Source: Alectoria sarmentosa (Eukaryota > Ascomycota > Lecanoromycetes > Lecanorales > Parmeliaceae). From it: a stretch of 64,000 bases of DNA. The notes under the pieces are model-generated. The model was given only the letters and a program-made list of their open reading frames with translations. It was not told the origin of the DNA and ran no database searches. This document shows positions 31,783-44,168 of this stretch, piece after piece. The position numbers were made by a program, and so were the translations under genes. The stretch lies in NCBI GenBank assembly GCA_009733775.1, contig WOGZ01000004.1:248001-312000 (forward strand), given 5' to 3'. Numbering within the stretch: position 1 is the first letter of the stretch; each line of letters opens with the position of its first letter.

Positions 31783-33207
31783 ATGGAATCTCCAGGCCCT
31801 AATAGCAATGCCGACAAGGGCGTCCTGATCAATGCCATCTGCTGGGCAGGAGCCTGCTTCGCCACTCTCTTCGTCGCCGCAAGATTCTTCACACGTGTCA
31901 AAATCATTCAAAACCTCGGTCTCGATGATTGGTTAATGCTGAGCGCAATCGTGAGTATATTCTGTTCAAACCCTGTCTTTGCTCTCGCTGACAAGATGGC
32001 ACAGATCTTAGATTTTGTTGGGGTAGCTGTTGTTAGCGAGGCCGTTCGGTGGGGTTACGGAAGGCATCAAGCAAGCTTGCCTTTAGAAAACGTCGTTCAA
32101 GCGGTGAAATATGCATGGATCGCCCAGATGCCGATTGTCCTTGCTTTGACTATCGCCAGAGTTTCCATCGCAGCGTTCCTGTTGCGACTCTTTGCGGCCA
32201 ACAAATGGTTGAAATGGTTCCTCCTCGTGATGACGCTTGTGAATACCATCTTTGCCATTCTTCCACTGATCATGATTTTCGCCCAATGTACACCCGTCAC
32301 CGCCCTTTGGGACCCACCAACAGGACATTGTTGGAATCCGAAAATTCAGCGTGACTTCGCCGTTGTCAGCTCTGGTCAGTCCTCATGCTTTAGCCGATAT
32401 TAGCCCAGAGCTGACTGAAAGACAGCTATCACTGCATTCACTGACCTGACCTTTGCTCTATTCCCAATAGCACTTGTATTCAGACTTCAGATGAAGCTGA
32501 GACACAAACTTGGTCTAGCGTCCCTTCTTGGCTTGGGGATCGTGTAAGGCTGTCGTCGCATATATGTTCATCAGCAGCTGAAGAAATGCAGTGCAATGGC
32601 AGCAACAATTGTTAGTACGGTCGTGTTGTGGGGCCTGTCCGCGAGAAGCGACTTCACCTGTAAGCTCTGGTCCCACCCGTCGAGATTGACAGTCTTACAA
32701 ATAAGCAGATGAGTCGCCACGCCTCTATCTCTGGGTAGTGTAGGTTTCACGCATTCTGCCCTCAATCTGCGCCATGAGTACGTTCAATTGAGAGGGCAAA
32801 TTATCTAAACTTGTTTTCCTAGATCCGAGAACCACGTTGTATTCATTGCGGGTTGCACGCCCACCCTTCGTCCCCTCTGGGGTCATTATTTCAGCCGTAA
32901 ATCCAGTCCTAGTGGCCCAGAACATACATGGTCCGTCCCCAGAAGACATAAATACTACAAGACACATTTCAATCAGGTTCCAACCCTTGGTGGCTCCGGG
33001 GACGACTTCAAGATGCAGACTTATGCGTGGAGAGAGGCACCTACATTGAGCGAGGGAACGAGAAAGGACTCAAAGGAGGACCCCGGTGTCATCAATAAAA
33101 CGACCGACGTGGATGTCGACGTCGAGAATCACGCGGGCCGGGCTCGTCCATTGCGCGTTGCGCCTTGGGGGCGACAAGTGGCTACTAGCCCTGTGGAGCA
33201 AGTGTGA
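31783..33207 (+). CDS. fungal rhodopsin-fold integral membrane protein (SAT4-like family)
   Basis: Six exons: 31783-31950, 32005-32374, 32426-32543, 32592-32659, 32709-32739 and 32823-33207. Introns are 54, 51, 48, 49 and 83 bp, all GT-AG; the last uses donor GTAGGT. They give 379 residues. Seven membrane segments precede a polar C-terminal tail of about 115 residues. Family marks: VAARFFTRVKIIQNLGLDDW (first helices and the conserved DDW at 48-50), a Cys-rich loop with FAQCTPVTALWDP, ITAFTDLTFALFPI and AGCTPTLRPLW. This widespread fungal family (the fungal rhodopsin domain) lacks a retinal lysine, has no settled function, and is often found beside secondary-metabolite genes. Intron 5 was decisive: without it an apparent TAG at 32741 would break the frame. 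Confidence 0.85.
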
Positions 33208-34098
33208 GAAATAGAAGGCTGGGAGGGACGGATTGAGAGTGTCAGTCTCAGTGCAACGTCATCACATGTAAATAACCGAAGGATACTCGATATGATCGAC
33301 TGATAGATGTTATTGGCCGGCTCTACCACTGGTACAAAAATAGCTATTAAATCTGATAGCACGTCAAACGAATGAGAAACTCAGAGATGTGTTCGGCTTA
33401 ACTCGCATGGTGTCCATCTGATACCTGGAAGTTGAAGGTCAAAGGCAGCGAAAAGCAGGGTCTGTGTGGACCATGCCTGCTTGGATAGTTCAAAATTTTG
33501 CGGTGAGCTGCATTAGCTCAAGGAATATTGAGGCTCCCAAGCAGATGAATAAGTAAGGAATGCTCCGGTGCCGAGTCAGATCACGTCACGAGCCGGGTTG
33601 TGTCGGGACTTCCGAAGGTGTGAGCTCTACCAGTCTGGGATTGTCAATTGAGATCAGCCTTGGATACCTAAGGTAGTCATGGTCAGTTCTAGCTCTAGCT
33701 TCAACTCTCACTTACCTATGCAGCTTAGACATACCTTACTCATGCAGATATTCGGATGTAAGAAAGATCTTCTCATTTGCCATTGATCGCTCACCTGTGC
33801 CGTGTCTTTGCTTCAGCATCCTCACCGGACTCGGACAAACCAAGTCTCGTCCCTCGGCAATTCTCTAGGATTGAAAGCTGTAGACTGAAAAGGCTGTAGA
33901 CTGAAGAAAAGTTTCAGCCTTATAATGCATTGGTACTTTGGGGAAGGGCTTTTTTCCGGTCCTCCGCGGCTCGGCCCCCGATTGAATAGTGTGGCGAATG
34001 TCGGAGAATCTTACTCACCACTACTTAGACAGACACACATAGGTACAGTACCACCCTAGTCTCTAGGCTGGGGGCTCGTCTCCTTCGCGTAGGAATAA

Positions 34099-34123
34099 CA
34101 CACACACACACACACACACACAC
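34099..34123. repeat. (CA)n microsatellite
   Basis: Uninterrupted CA run following AGGAATAA. Confidence 0.9.
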
Positions 34124-34218
34124 TTAGACGGACACGGCCGAAACGCCGAACGTGGAACAACGCTCTAGCCTACAAGATTACAGGGGCGCCTTTCCGCGTA
34201 GGTATAAATGTTACACTC

Positions 34219-34260
34219 CACACACATACGCACACACATACGCACACACACACACACACC
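34219..34260. repeat. (CA)n microsatellite, interrupted
   Basis: CA run broken by two ATACG interruptions and followed by a C tract. Confidence 0.9.
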
Positions 34261-34593
34261 CCCCCCTCAGCCTGTTTTGACAGCGTGCCGACTTCTAAAG
34301 GTGGAGATCGGCGAATCTGTCCGAGAGCTGCCCCTGAGTAGGACCTCGGTGCAGGGCTTTCCCCTTTCCCCGAAGTTAGCACGTAGACTGCTGGAATGTG
34401 GGATATTGGTGGAGCAAATCTTGGCCAGAAATGTTGATTCTAAGAGGACCAAGAGTAAGCTTATTGTACGTCGAAGCACCAAACCACATATCTGCTGTTC
34501 AACCCACATCGATTGTGTACTCATCTTGTTTTATAATCTCTTTGACGGAGCGTATCGCGCTGTGTTCTAGGGGTTCCCAGCCTGAATGCTGCA

Positions 34594-36812
34594 ATGGATC
34601 CAAAACCCGAAGAGGCCATTCACCATGAACGAGAAATCCGCATCATTTGCGTTGGCGCGGGAGCTTCGGGCTTATGCTTGGCGTATAAGCTCCAAAGATC
34701 TTTCCGGCGATTTAAGCTGACAGTGCGTACCCTTTATCTCCGGTTGTATATCCTATGGAGGACACTCCTAACAGGCGTTCAGATATATGAGAAGAACGAG
34801 GAAGTTTCGGGAACATGGTACGAAAACACATATCCAGGGTGAGCCACCCCATTCAAATCGAAGTATCTGCTAGGCTAATGCATACTCTTCTGCGAAATGT
34901 AGATGCGCTTGTGATATTCCAGCACACAATTATGTGTATACCTTTGAGCCAAAGCCGGACTGGCCCAATATCTACGCAAGCTCTCGGCAACTTCGGCAGT
35001 ACTTTCATGACTTCTGCTGCAAGTATGATCTCATGAAGTACATCAAGCTTCAACAAAAGGTTTTTGAAGCTCGATGGGCGGAAACAGAAAGGGCCTGGAA
35101 GTTGAGGGTTCAAGATTTGACTTCGGGACAAAGCTTCGACGATACCTGTGATATTTTCATCTACGCTTGCGGATATCTCAATCATTGGGTGTGGCCAAAA
35201 ATAACTGGACTAGACGAGTACCAAGGAGACTTGGTCCACAGTGCTAATTGGGTATGTACATGTTCGAAACAAAATATTCCCTATTCCGGACAATTTCACG
35301 GATTGCAGAATATTCTCCGGGAGCAAAAGCTCTCGATATCCCTTCGAGATGTCTCAGAATTCGGAATTCTACCTTCAAGGAGGCATGCTGACTCCGCAAT
35401 CATACAGGATTCCAGAGTTGAGCTGAGAGATAAGAAAATAGGCTTGATTGGCAATGGGTAGACTTCCTCGGGCTCTCATTCAACACAAAACAGCTTACCC
35501 AAATAGGTCTTCTGCGGTACAAATCTTAACTCAGATCCAACCTGAAGTTGCTCGCCTGACGCATTTTATTCGTTCACCACTCTGGATTTTTCCTCCCATA
35601 GAAGGCGATCAACGACCTTATACTCCTCAAGAAATCGAGACGTTTACCTCTGATCCGAGGTACTTGTTGAGCCTTCGAAAAAGAAACGAGGCTACTGCGA
35701 ATAGCATGTTCAGTGAGAATGTGCACGCGTCAATGTGTACGCTGCTAATTCGCCCTAGGTCTCTATTTGCGAAACTCTGTCCTCCAAAATCAAGTCAAGA
35801 CGTTAGTGACATCGAAAATGAAAGAAGACTCGGGATACACATTTCCGGAGGATAAATTGATCCCACGCTACAGCGTAGGCTGCCGAAGAATTACACCGGG
35901 CCCTGGATACTTGAAAGTACGACTAAATGTATATGCGCTCGGGTACAAGGCGTTTTGGCTGAAATATAGCAGGCTTTGACCCAAGAAAACATCAATGTCG
36001 AGTATCAAGGGGTCGCCGCTCTTACAAGACAAGGTTGCAAACTCGACAACGGCCAGGAAGAATCTTTGGACGTCATCATTTGTGCTACAGGATTTGATAC
36101 TTCATTTAGACCTCGATTTCCCATCCTTGGCTTCGACGATAAGAATCTGCAAGATGTATGGGCAAGTCAGCCAAAGTCATACTTGGGTATTGCGGCAGCA
36201 GGGTTCCCCAACTTACTAATGCTGCTTGGACCATGTTCTCCAATTGCAAATGGTCCTATTATGTCCGCAATCGGTAGGTGCATTCCGTGAGCTTCCAATT
36301 GACCCTATCAAGTATATCAGCTGAACAGATTAAATGATTTAGAAGCTCAAGCGGATCATATACTTATGTTGGTTGATCGTTATCAGACTGAGAACATAGA
36401 TTCGTTTTGTCCCAAGACGGTGGCAGTCGACGACTTTGCGGACCATGTTCAGAGCTTTATGCAACACACTGTCTGGACTGAAGGCTGTCGATCTGGATTC
36501 AAAAACAACACTGTTAGCGATCGCATCCCAACCTTATGGCCCGGGAGTACACTGCATTGTCTGGAAGCGCTGAGAGAACTGCGAGCAGACGATTGGGACA
36601 TACGATACCATGGCAACCGCTTTGCTTGGTTGGGCAATGGTATCAGTCAGACTGAATTCGATCCGACCAGCGATCTGGGATACTCCATCAGGGACCACGA
36701 CGATTCTGCGCTCTCAAGTCGGGGTCTGCGAAGAGAAATACTGTCAAGGAGTGGGACCCAGCCAGCCCGAGAGCTGCACAGGAGGCACCAGCCTGATGTT
36801 GTTAACTTGTAG
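34594..36812 (+). CDS. FAD-dependent Baeyer-Villiger-type monooxygenase
   Basis: Eight exons: 34594-34722, 34783-34838, 34903-35251, 35408-35457, 35507-35712, 35759-35916, 35973-36273 and 36343-36812. Seven GT-AG introns (60, 64, 156, 49, 46, 56 and 69 bp) give 572 residues. ICVGAGASGLCLAYKL (about 18-33) is the FAD Rossmann loop. IYEKNEEVSGTWYENTYPG and CACDIPAHNYVYTFEPKPDW follow. YQGDLVHSANW plus the D from the next exon matches the Baeyer-Villiger fingerprint (F/Y)xGxxxHxxxW(P/D). IGLIGNGSSAVQ is the NADPH-binding loop, and VIICATGFD is the ATG motif. The enzyme inserts oxygen into a ketone or oxidises a heteroatom using NADPH and O2. All splice phases agree and no stop is present. Intron 3 is the longest, a multiple of three and free of stops, so retention would insert 52 residues in the fingerprint. 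Confidence 0.9.
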
Positions 36813-38340
36813 CTTCGCGAATTTATCATTTTGTCGAGATCAAGCCCGGTCAGCTAGATGCCTGTTGATCTACCCGAACACAGAGCGGCTAGCTGACAAT
36901 GAAAAACCCGACGCTGACGTAAAATGACAGAGTGCAATCTGATAGATTACTTTTGATGGTGTCACAACAATCTCTGTAGGTTTCATCTTGATCCCAAGTC
37001 TGAATTTCACCACAACATAGCTTCCCCGAAGCCTTTTCTGTTTCGGAAGCTACAGTTGCCTTTTTACTACCTTCGCTTCGATGATTCGTCATTGCGCGCA
37101 ACCTTCGGGTACGAGGAGTGGCTCCACTTGGGCTTTGAACTCAAGCGTGGCAGTTCTCATGCGTCACTTGCAGTGTTCCTTTTTTTTCCACAAAATCCGG
37201 CCAAGCCGCGCGACCTCTCTTCTCAAATCAGACGCTTATAAGGGCCTACTCCTCCCAACGCAACTTTTCATGGCTTCTCGAGCGCTAACGTTGGGAGCCG
37301 TGCTCTGCTCCAGGTACTCTCGCTTTCTCAGCAGAGAACGTTGAGACCTGGAATGAGTTCTACTTCTAATCTCTTCGCGACGACCCATCGACAGCAGGAA
37401 GGAGACAATGGGACACAGCATTCTTCGCCTCCATGAATCCACTCACTCCTTCCCCTCTACCCTCATCATCATTGCACCGGTTCCCAATCCGTCATCGTCC
37501 GACGCGGCAAGTTCCACCTCGAGGCCCAACGTCGCAAATAACCAAGCCCTTGACTCAGCCGCAATCATGCTGAATGCGTCCCATTGAGATGTGGACGGCC
37601 AACAACTGTCCCTCAGGAGCCTACTTGATATCAGTCACGTCGATTCTGTCATTTCTCATGAGGATAAGAAGCTGCAATCGTACACATTTGCAGCCCCAGG
37701 TGGGATTGCCCCCATACCAATCCCATACCTAACAATCAACGTGCCCACATCGTCAACACCCTCCAGCGGCGCATACGACAGCCTCGCAACCTCCAGTGGT
37801 AGGCGCTCAGTGAGTTTGCATTGGCATCTTGCGCCCTGCGGTCCCGCATCTCCAGGGTGCGGAAAGCCATGTGTGGCTTCCACAAGATTCCGGGCCCGAC
37901 CGTTCCGTTGATGGGCTGTTCAATCTCGCCCGACTTCCCCCAGCTCAAACAACGTAGTCAGGGTACCGGGAAGTAGACTGCAATCGGAAAAGCTATATAA
38001 CGCAGTCAGTTGTATCCGTCTCTCATGGATTCTCCAATGGCAATTTTGATTGGTTGCCGTCGAATAGGCAGTCTGCGATAGGGGCTAGGAGGAATTGGAC
38101 TGGGATTAGGGGATCCTAGGTAGCTCAGCCGCCGCCTAGAAGTTGGACTTGAATTTTTGCAAAACTCGACGCGTCGGATCCAGGCTCTCTGCAATCAACA
38201 TGTGCGAGACAGGCCTTTGCAATCAAACCATAGGCGCAATCATCTCATGAAAGCTCGTCGATAACGCACTCCGTGACTAATCCATTAGGGAGGTTTAGCA
38301 ACGTTTTCACAAAGATTTACACTACCTAAATAGGCAATGA
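36813..38340. other. intergenic up to the AT-rich block
   Basis: No supported gene. Contains copy 2 of the dispersed repeat (37242-37452). Base composition is still that of the gene-bearing part. Confidence 0.5.
37242..37452. repeat. dispersed repeat, copy 2
   Basis: Aligns with 25460-25682 over its whole length in the same orientation. Unlike copy 1 it is not followed by the Dsc3 scrap. Confidence 0.75.
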
Positions 38341-38659
38341 ATATGTGATCTAATCACATATCGCTATCCTTAGCACTGTCGATCGTTCACTTTATAAAAA
38401 CGGTTCTCACTAAATATAAATCGTTTTCATAAAATTATTTACTCTTTTAGGCGTTAGCGTAACAATTTAATCGAACGTTTATTTGAAAATATTTAGCAAA
38501 TAGAAAATCGATTTATTTATCGTATATTTAACTCTTTATACTTAAAACGATGAATTTTAAACGAAAAAACACATTTGATATTAATATATTGAATATGAGA
38601 CGCATAAAAAAACACGCTCAATATAAAGTTGAAAAAAACGATTCAACATTATTCGAAAT

Positions 38660-38855
38660 TGTCATAATTTTAGATTCGATATAGTTTATTATTATCGATC
38701 AAGGTTAGCTTTACGACTCAGTCTTATATTAATATGTTAAATCGTAATTTAATCTCTTATTTTTATATGTATACATTTATATTTAAAACTTTATAATTAA
38801 AATTTCATTTAAATCACATTTAAACATTATTTAATTCTACGTATAATTTTTAATA
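38660..38855 (+). repeat. 5' LTR of element A
   Basis: Begins TGTCATAATTTTAG and ends TTTTTAATA (ACA in the other LTRs, a C-to-T change). Contains the shared core ACTCAGTCTTA. Confidence 0.9.
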
Positions 38856-38989
38856 TAATTTTAATTATTCTTTTAAATGATAATGATTTGCAAATTAATT
38901 ATTTAATCGAAATAAATACGCGTATAAACTTTACTATGCGTGCGCATTACGCAAATACGATAATATTATTATTATAATTTCGACGCGTT

Positions 38990-41900
38990 TAACGTTAATG
39001 AAAACGAAAAAAAAATAAATCGAATAAAGCTCACTCGTTACACATAAATATATGAAATTTCATATTTAAATTTTGCACAAAAAGAAATCTCATTGAAATT
39101 AAAAAAGAATCGACTTTGATTAATAATGATAAAAGATATTTTATCAAAAAAGTCAACGAAAAATGAAATTGAGATTTTTGATTCTCCGCCTCTCATGTCT
39201 TAAAGGTTTTTATTAAATCTTTTTCAAAATTAAATTATTCAATCAGATTTAAATTTTATATAAAAAATATCTTTATCACGATTCGAAAAATTAAAAGATT
39301 CGAATCGTGAGAAACATTCATTTAAAAAAAAAGAAAACAAATCTCGCGATAAGTCGCGACGATACATAATTGAATTAAACGAATTCGAGAAAGAATTCGT
39401 GTTATTTAAAGATATTAATGTCGAAAATAAAAATGAAGAAATTGTATTTAAAAAAGTGCAAATTAATGAGCGCTTTTTAAAAAGCGTCTTTCAATATTTA
39501 AAAAAGTGATATAACGCGATTCGAATAATAATTATTAATATCGTTATTTATTATAAATAAATTTCAGATTTTATTAAAAATGTTCACATTAATAAATAAC
39601 ATTTTGTTTTTATAATATAATAATTAAAAAAGTTTATTAAAATGTTGAAAAAATAATAAGAAAAAATCAAACGATTATGATATTTTCGCGAAAAATATCG
39701 CGATTTGATCGACAATCGAATTAAAAAGATTTTTGATTTTAAAAAAGAATTGATCGTAATAAAGATCACGATCTCGAAAAAGAATTTCAAAAATATAAAA
39801 TATGTGAATTTTGACGACGAGATTCGACGCTTTAATTTTATTAAACGTGTTATAACATCGATAAATATAACGATATTCAAGATAATTTTATATGAAATTA
39901 TTTATCGTAACATTTTTGTTATAACAGATTTTATTTTTAATAAATCGAAAAATAAATAATTCGACGTTAAAAAGTTTCACGATATAAAAGATAATAAGTT
40001 TTACGAGATTTAATATATAAAGTTGAATTTCAAGTTTCGTAATAATTGAAAATTATATTCGAATAAATAAAATAAAATTAATTATATTCGCGATTATTAT
40101 AAAGACGTCATTTATGATATAATTAAAATTAAATTTATTAACATTATAATCTTAAATTATTATTTTAATGTTAATAAAATAATATACGATTTTAATTCGT
40201 TATTCACGAAAATTAATCGAGAATAAAAAGCGAAAATAAAATTTTAAAATTTTAAGTTTATAATAAGTGTTAAAAATCTCAAAAAAAGTTTTTTTGTTTT
40301 TTACGCTCGTTTTATCGTTGAAATTGCTTTATTAAATTTTATTAATTTATTAAAACGAAATTATTTAAAGAGATTAATTTTTTGATGATTGAGAAATAAG
40401 ATCATAAATAACATTATCTTTATCGATTTTTTTATTCTCATAATTCGATTACATTAATTTAATATAAAATTTCGAATTAATGATAAAATATATGAAATTT
40501 TTTTCAAAAAAAATGTGTTAAAAAAAACATTTATGAAAATGTTAAAGAGAAGAAAAGGTTTTTCTTTTTCGATAATTTCGAATTTATATTTTTAAACAAA
40601 TCAAATTATCGAATTCATTAAATTTATCGAATTTATAAAATTTGAAAATCGATATTAATTATTTACATATTAAATATAAACGTTGAAAAATCAAAAACGT
40701 TATTATAAATGTTTAAAATAAGATTATAAATATTATAACGAAAACGCTCTTATTACGTATAAAATCGTTAATTAATTTATTAAAAAAAACATCGTTATCA
40801 AATTAATAATTATTCGAATCATTATTTCAAAAGCGAATAATATGAATTCTTTAATCGAATTAATGAAAAATTAAATTTTTTTGATAAAGTTATCTTTAAA
40901 AAGATTGAGAATTAAATGCGCATAAAAATAAAACAATTATAAACGACGAATTTAAAAAATCTCGTTATCGTTATTCTCTTTTTTTGCGATTTTATAAAGA
41001 AATTAAAATAAAAAAGATAATTGAACTTTTATAAATACGTTTAATCGCAAAAAAAATTTGTTATAACAAATTATTTAATAAATATCAAAGTCTCAACAAA
41101 AAGCTTCGTTGATATAAATTATATTAAAAAATATAAATTATTAACGATATCGTTAATTAAATCATATAAATTGCGATTAATCGACGATAAATTAAAATCG
41201 AATATTACATATATAACACGATTTCAATTTACGTTGAGAAATCACATTAAAAAATTATGATCTTTAATTATCTCATTAAATAAATATGATGTTATTTTGA
41301 AAATGTTATGAATGAAATTATATAATTCTCAGATGTTCTTTATAAAGAGATTTCTTATTTTTAATTTAAATCATTACACGATTAATTGTTTATTACATTG
41401 TTAATTTTTCACGATTTATAATAAATCTTTTAAATCAAAAAAAAAGAAATATATAAAAAAGATCGACATTGTTGAAATCTTTATATATACTTTTATTCGC
41501 ATAAAAAATAATAATAATCAAATATACGTTATATAATTAAAAGATTTTGAAAGATTAATATAATTAAAAAATGAAAATCATTTTTTAAGATTTACGATAA
41601 ACGTCGCAATTATTATATCGAAAGATTATAAAAAGTTCTTTTAAAAGTTGCGAAAAGATTTAATTATATTAAAAAAATTGAAAATCAAGATGTTTAAAGC
41701 GTATTATAAATAAATAAATGTTTAAAATTCGATGAAAGTTAATAAGCTTTCATTTTATAAAAAAGTGAATTATTTTATCAATTTATAAATAAAGACAATG
41801 TCGTCGATTAAACGTGTTTATGAGATATTAAAAAAATAAATCATAATTGTTAAAGAATATGTCGAGAAAATGTTAAAGAAGGATTATATTCGATCAAATA

Positions 41901-43970
41901 TCTTTTTATATACAATTTTTATATTGATCGTGAAGAAATTCGACGATAATTTACGCATTTACGTAAACTATCGTGCATTAAACGTTTTAATTATTCGAAA
42001 TTAAAATGCATTTTTATTAATAAGAAATATTTTAATAAAGTTATATATAATTAAATAATATATTAAATTCGATATAATTATCACATTTAATGAAATTAAG
42101 ATTAAAAAAAAATATGAAAAAAAAATAACGTTTCTCATAAAATATAATTTATTTGAATATATAATAATGTCTTTCGAACTATATAATGCGTTAAACACTT
42201 TTTAAATTTTTATTAATAATGTTTTACGCGAATATTTGAATATATTTTACTCTGCGTATTTCGACGATATTTTAATTTATAATAATATAAAAAAAAAACA
42301 CATTAAGTATATAAAAAAAGTTTTGAAAAAGTTATAATAAATTAACTTATATTTAAATATTAATAAATGTGAATTTTATATAACGTAAATAAAGTATTTT
42401 GAATTTATCATAATTATCGAAGATTTTAAAATGAATTTATAAAAAATTGAAATAATACGAAATTAAAAAACGTCGAGATGCGTTAAAAATGTTCAAATCT
42501 TTTTCGAATTCATAAATTTTTATAAAAGATTTATGCACGAATATTCGAAAATTATTGCGTTATTTTTTAATTTTATACGCATCGAATAGAAGTTTTTTAT
42601 ATTTTTTTAAACATTAAATAATTTCAAATAAAGATTATTTAAAAAGCTGAAAAAGGTTTTTATAAATGCGTCAATTTTTGTTTATTTTAATTTCGATAAA
42701 AAGATATAAATCGAAATCGATGTTTTCGATTATATAATAATTATAATTCTCTCTTAAATAAATAATTAAAACGTATTACGTTCAATCGTTTTTATGTTCA
42801 AAAAAATATCATCTCAAAAATGCAATTACGAGATTTATAATAAAGAATTATTAATTATTATATATATCTTCGAAAAATAATATTTTAAATTAATCGAAAT
42901 ATTAATTGAAGATTTAATCAAAATTTTTATAAATTATAAAAATTTCGAATATTTTATAATAATGAAACAATTAAATCGAAGATAAGCGCGTTAAACGAAA
43001 TTTCTTTTTAAGTTCAATTTTCGTATTATATATAAATCGAGAAAATAAAACATTAAATTCGATAATCTCATTTATCGATTTAATAATTTTTTATAAAATA
43101 ACATTAACGATAAAAAATAGCATTAATAATAAATGCTTTTAAAAATTAAATATTTGAAAAAAGAAATGTAATAAACGTTAAATCTTACGCCTTTGCTTCT
43201 CGACGACGTTTTTTTAACAATTTATAATTTAATAATTATAATATACGATTTAAATGAAAAAAAAATCGACGATGAAAAGTTATTAAAAAAATCATCGTTT
43301 AATATTTTGAAATTATATATTGAAAAGTTATTAAAATTAATAAATGATTTTATTATCGAGTCGAATATTATAATATAAATGAGAGATTTATATAAAAACG
43401 ATAAAAATTTTTAACGAATTATTTATGTTAAAAAGATCGAAAAAAGAAGAATTTTTCAAAATTTAATTAAAAAAGATCTTCGATTAAAATTAAAAAATTG
43501 TTAATTGAAAAACGATTTATTGTATATACGCAGACGATTATATATATTTAACGATATCGAATTGAAAATACGCATAATCAAATTTATATATAATTTATTA
43601 TTAAACGATTATGTAAAATATGCTATCATATATAATAAAATTAATATATATTATTATTAATCTCGAATAATAAACATCGTTTTCAAATTTATCGATAATT
43701 ATTATATTTATAAACGATCAAAAAATTATAAAAAAGACAAATATGAGTTATTTAAGTTTCTTTTTATATTAAATAAATATTAAAAAAACATCTTCATTAA
43801 CTTTATCACCTCGTTATTTATTTATAAAAAATATAATAAAGATTATTAACACGTTATAATTATTATAAATCGATTGATAAAAAAAAAAAAATTTATAATT
43901 TTAAACTCTTTCGAAATAAAAATCGTTATATAAATCTTTCTCGAATGAATTTAAAGAGAAAAAGAATATT
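38990..43970 (+). pseudogene. element A gag-pol remains, first part
   Basis: Homologous in order to element B: gag-like helices around 39,700-39,960, protease region about 41,100-41,530, reverse transcriptase about 41,850-42,560, RNase H, then the N-terminal half of integrase up to 43,970. The reverse transcriptase active-site box still reads YFDD at 42257-42268. Stops are frequent in every frame. The integrase resumes at 60,997, after element C. Confidence 0.8.
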
Positions 43971-44168
43971 TGTTATGATTGCTTATTAGATAGCTTGGCA
44001 TTTAATATAGCGTAGCTTTTTTAATATAAAGAATAGAAAAATCATCACATATTTAATAACATAACTTGTTTTTTTATTTCCTTTTATTCTTTTGTTTTCA
44101 CATATTAGAAAAATTATTTCGTGATATAAAAATCTCATTTTTATCGAAAATCTTATTAGTTGATAACA
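43971..44168 (+). repeat. 5' LTR of element C
   Basis: TGTTATGATTGCTTATTAG…TTGATAACA, 198 bp. Confidence 0.85.

Larger units (their letters stand above)
33208..34593. other. intergenic with CA microsatellites
   Basis: No gene seen. CA repeats lie at 34099-34123 and 34219-34260, each just downstream of a similar CGCGTAGG(A/T)ATAA motif, suggesting a small local duplication. Confidence 0.55.

Noticed and set aside
32741..32743. In-frame TAG in the rhodopsin-fold gene, read at first as a pseudogene mark
   Set aside because: A GTAGGT donor at 32740 and a TAG acceptor at 32821-32822 remove it in phase and place the conserved Glu and TPTLRPL segment correctly.
1..38340. tRNA, rRNA and other structured RNA genes
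   Set aside because: No cloverleaf with A/B boxes, no 5S-like sequence and no riboswitch pattern recognised by eye; a covariance-model search would be decisive.
43971..44168. Considered whether 43,971-44,168 and 60,809-60,996 were a solo duplication of element A rather than LTRs of C
   Set aside because: Exact ATATT duplications flank the pair, and element B, the same family as A, lacks this sequence at the corresponding site.
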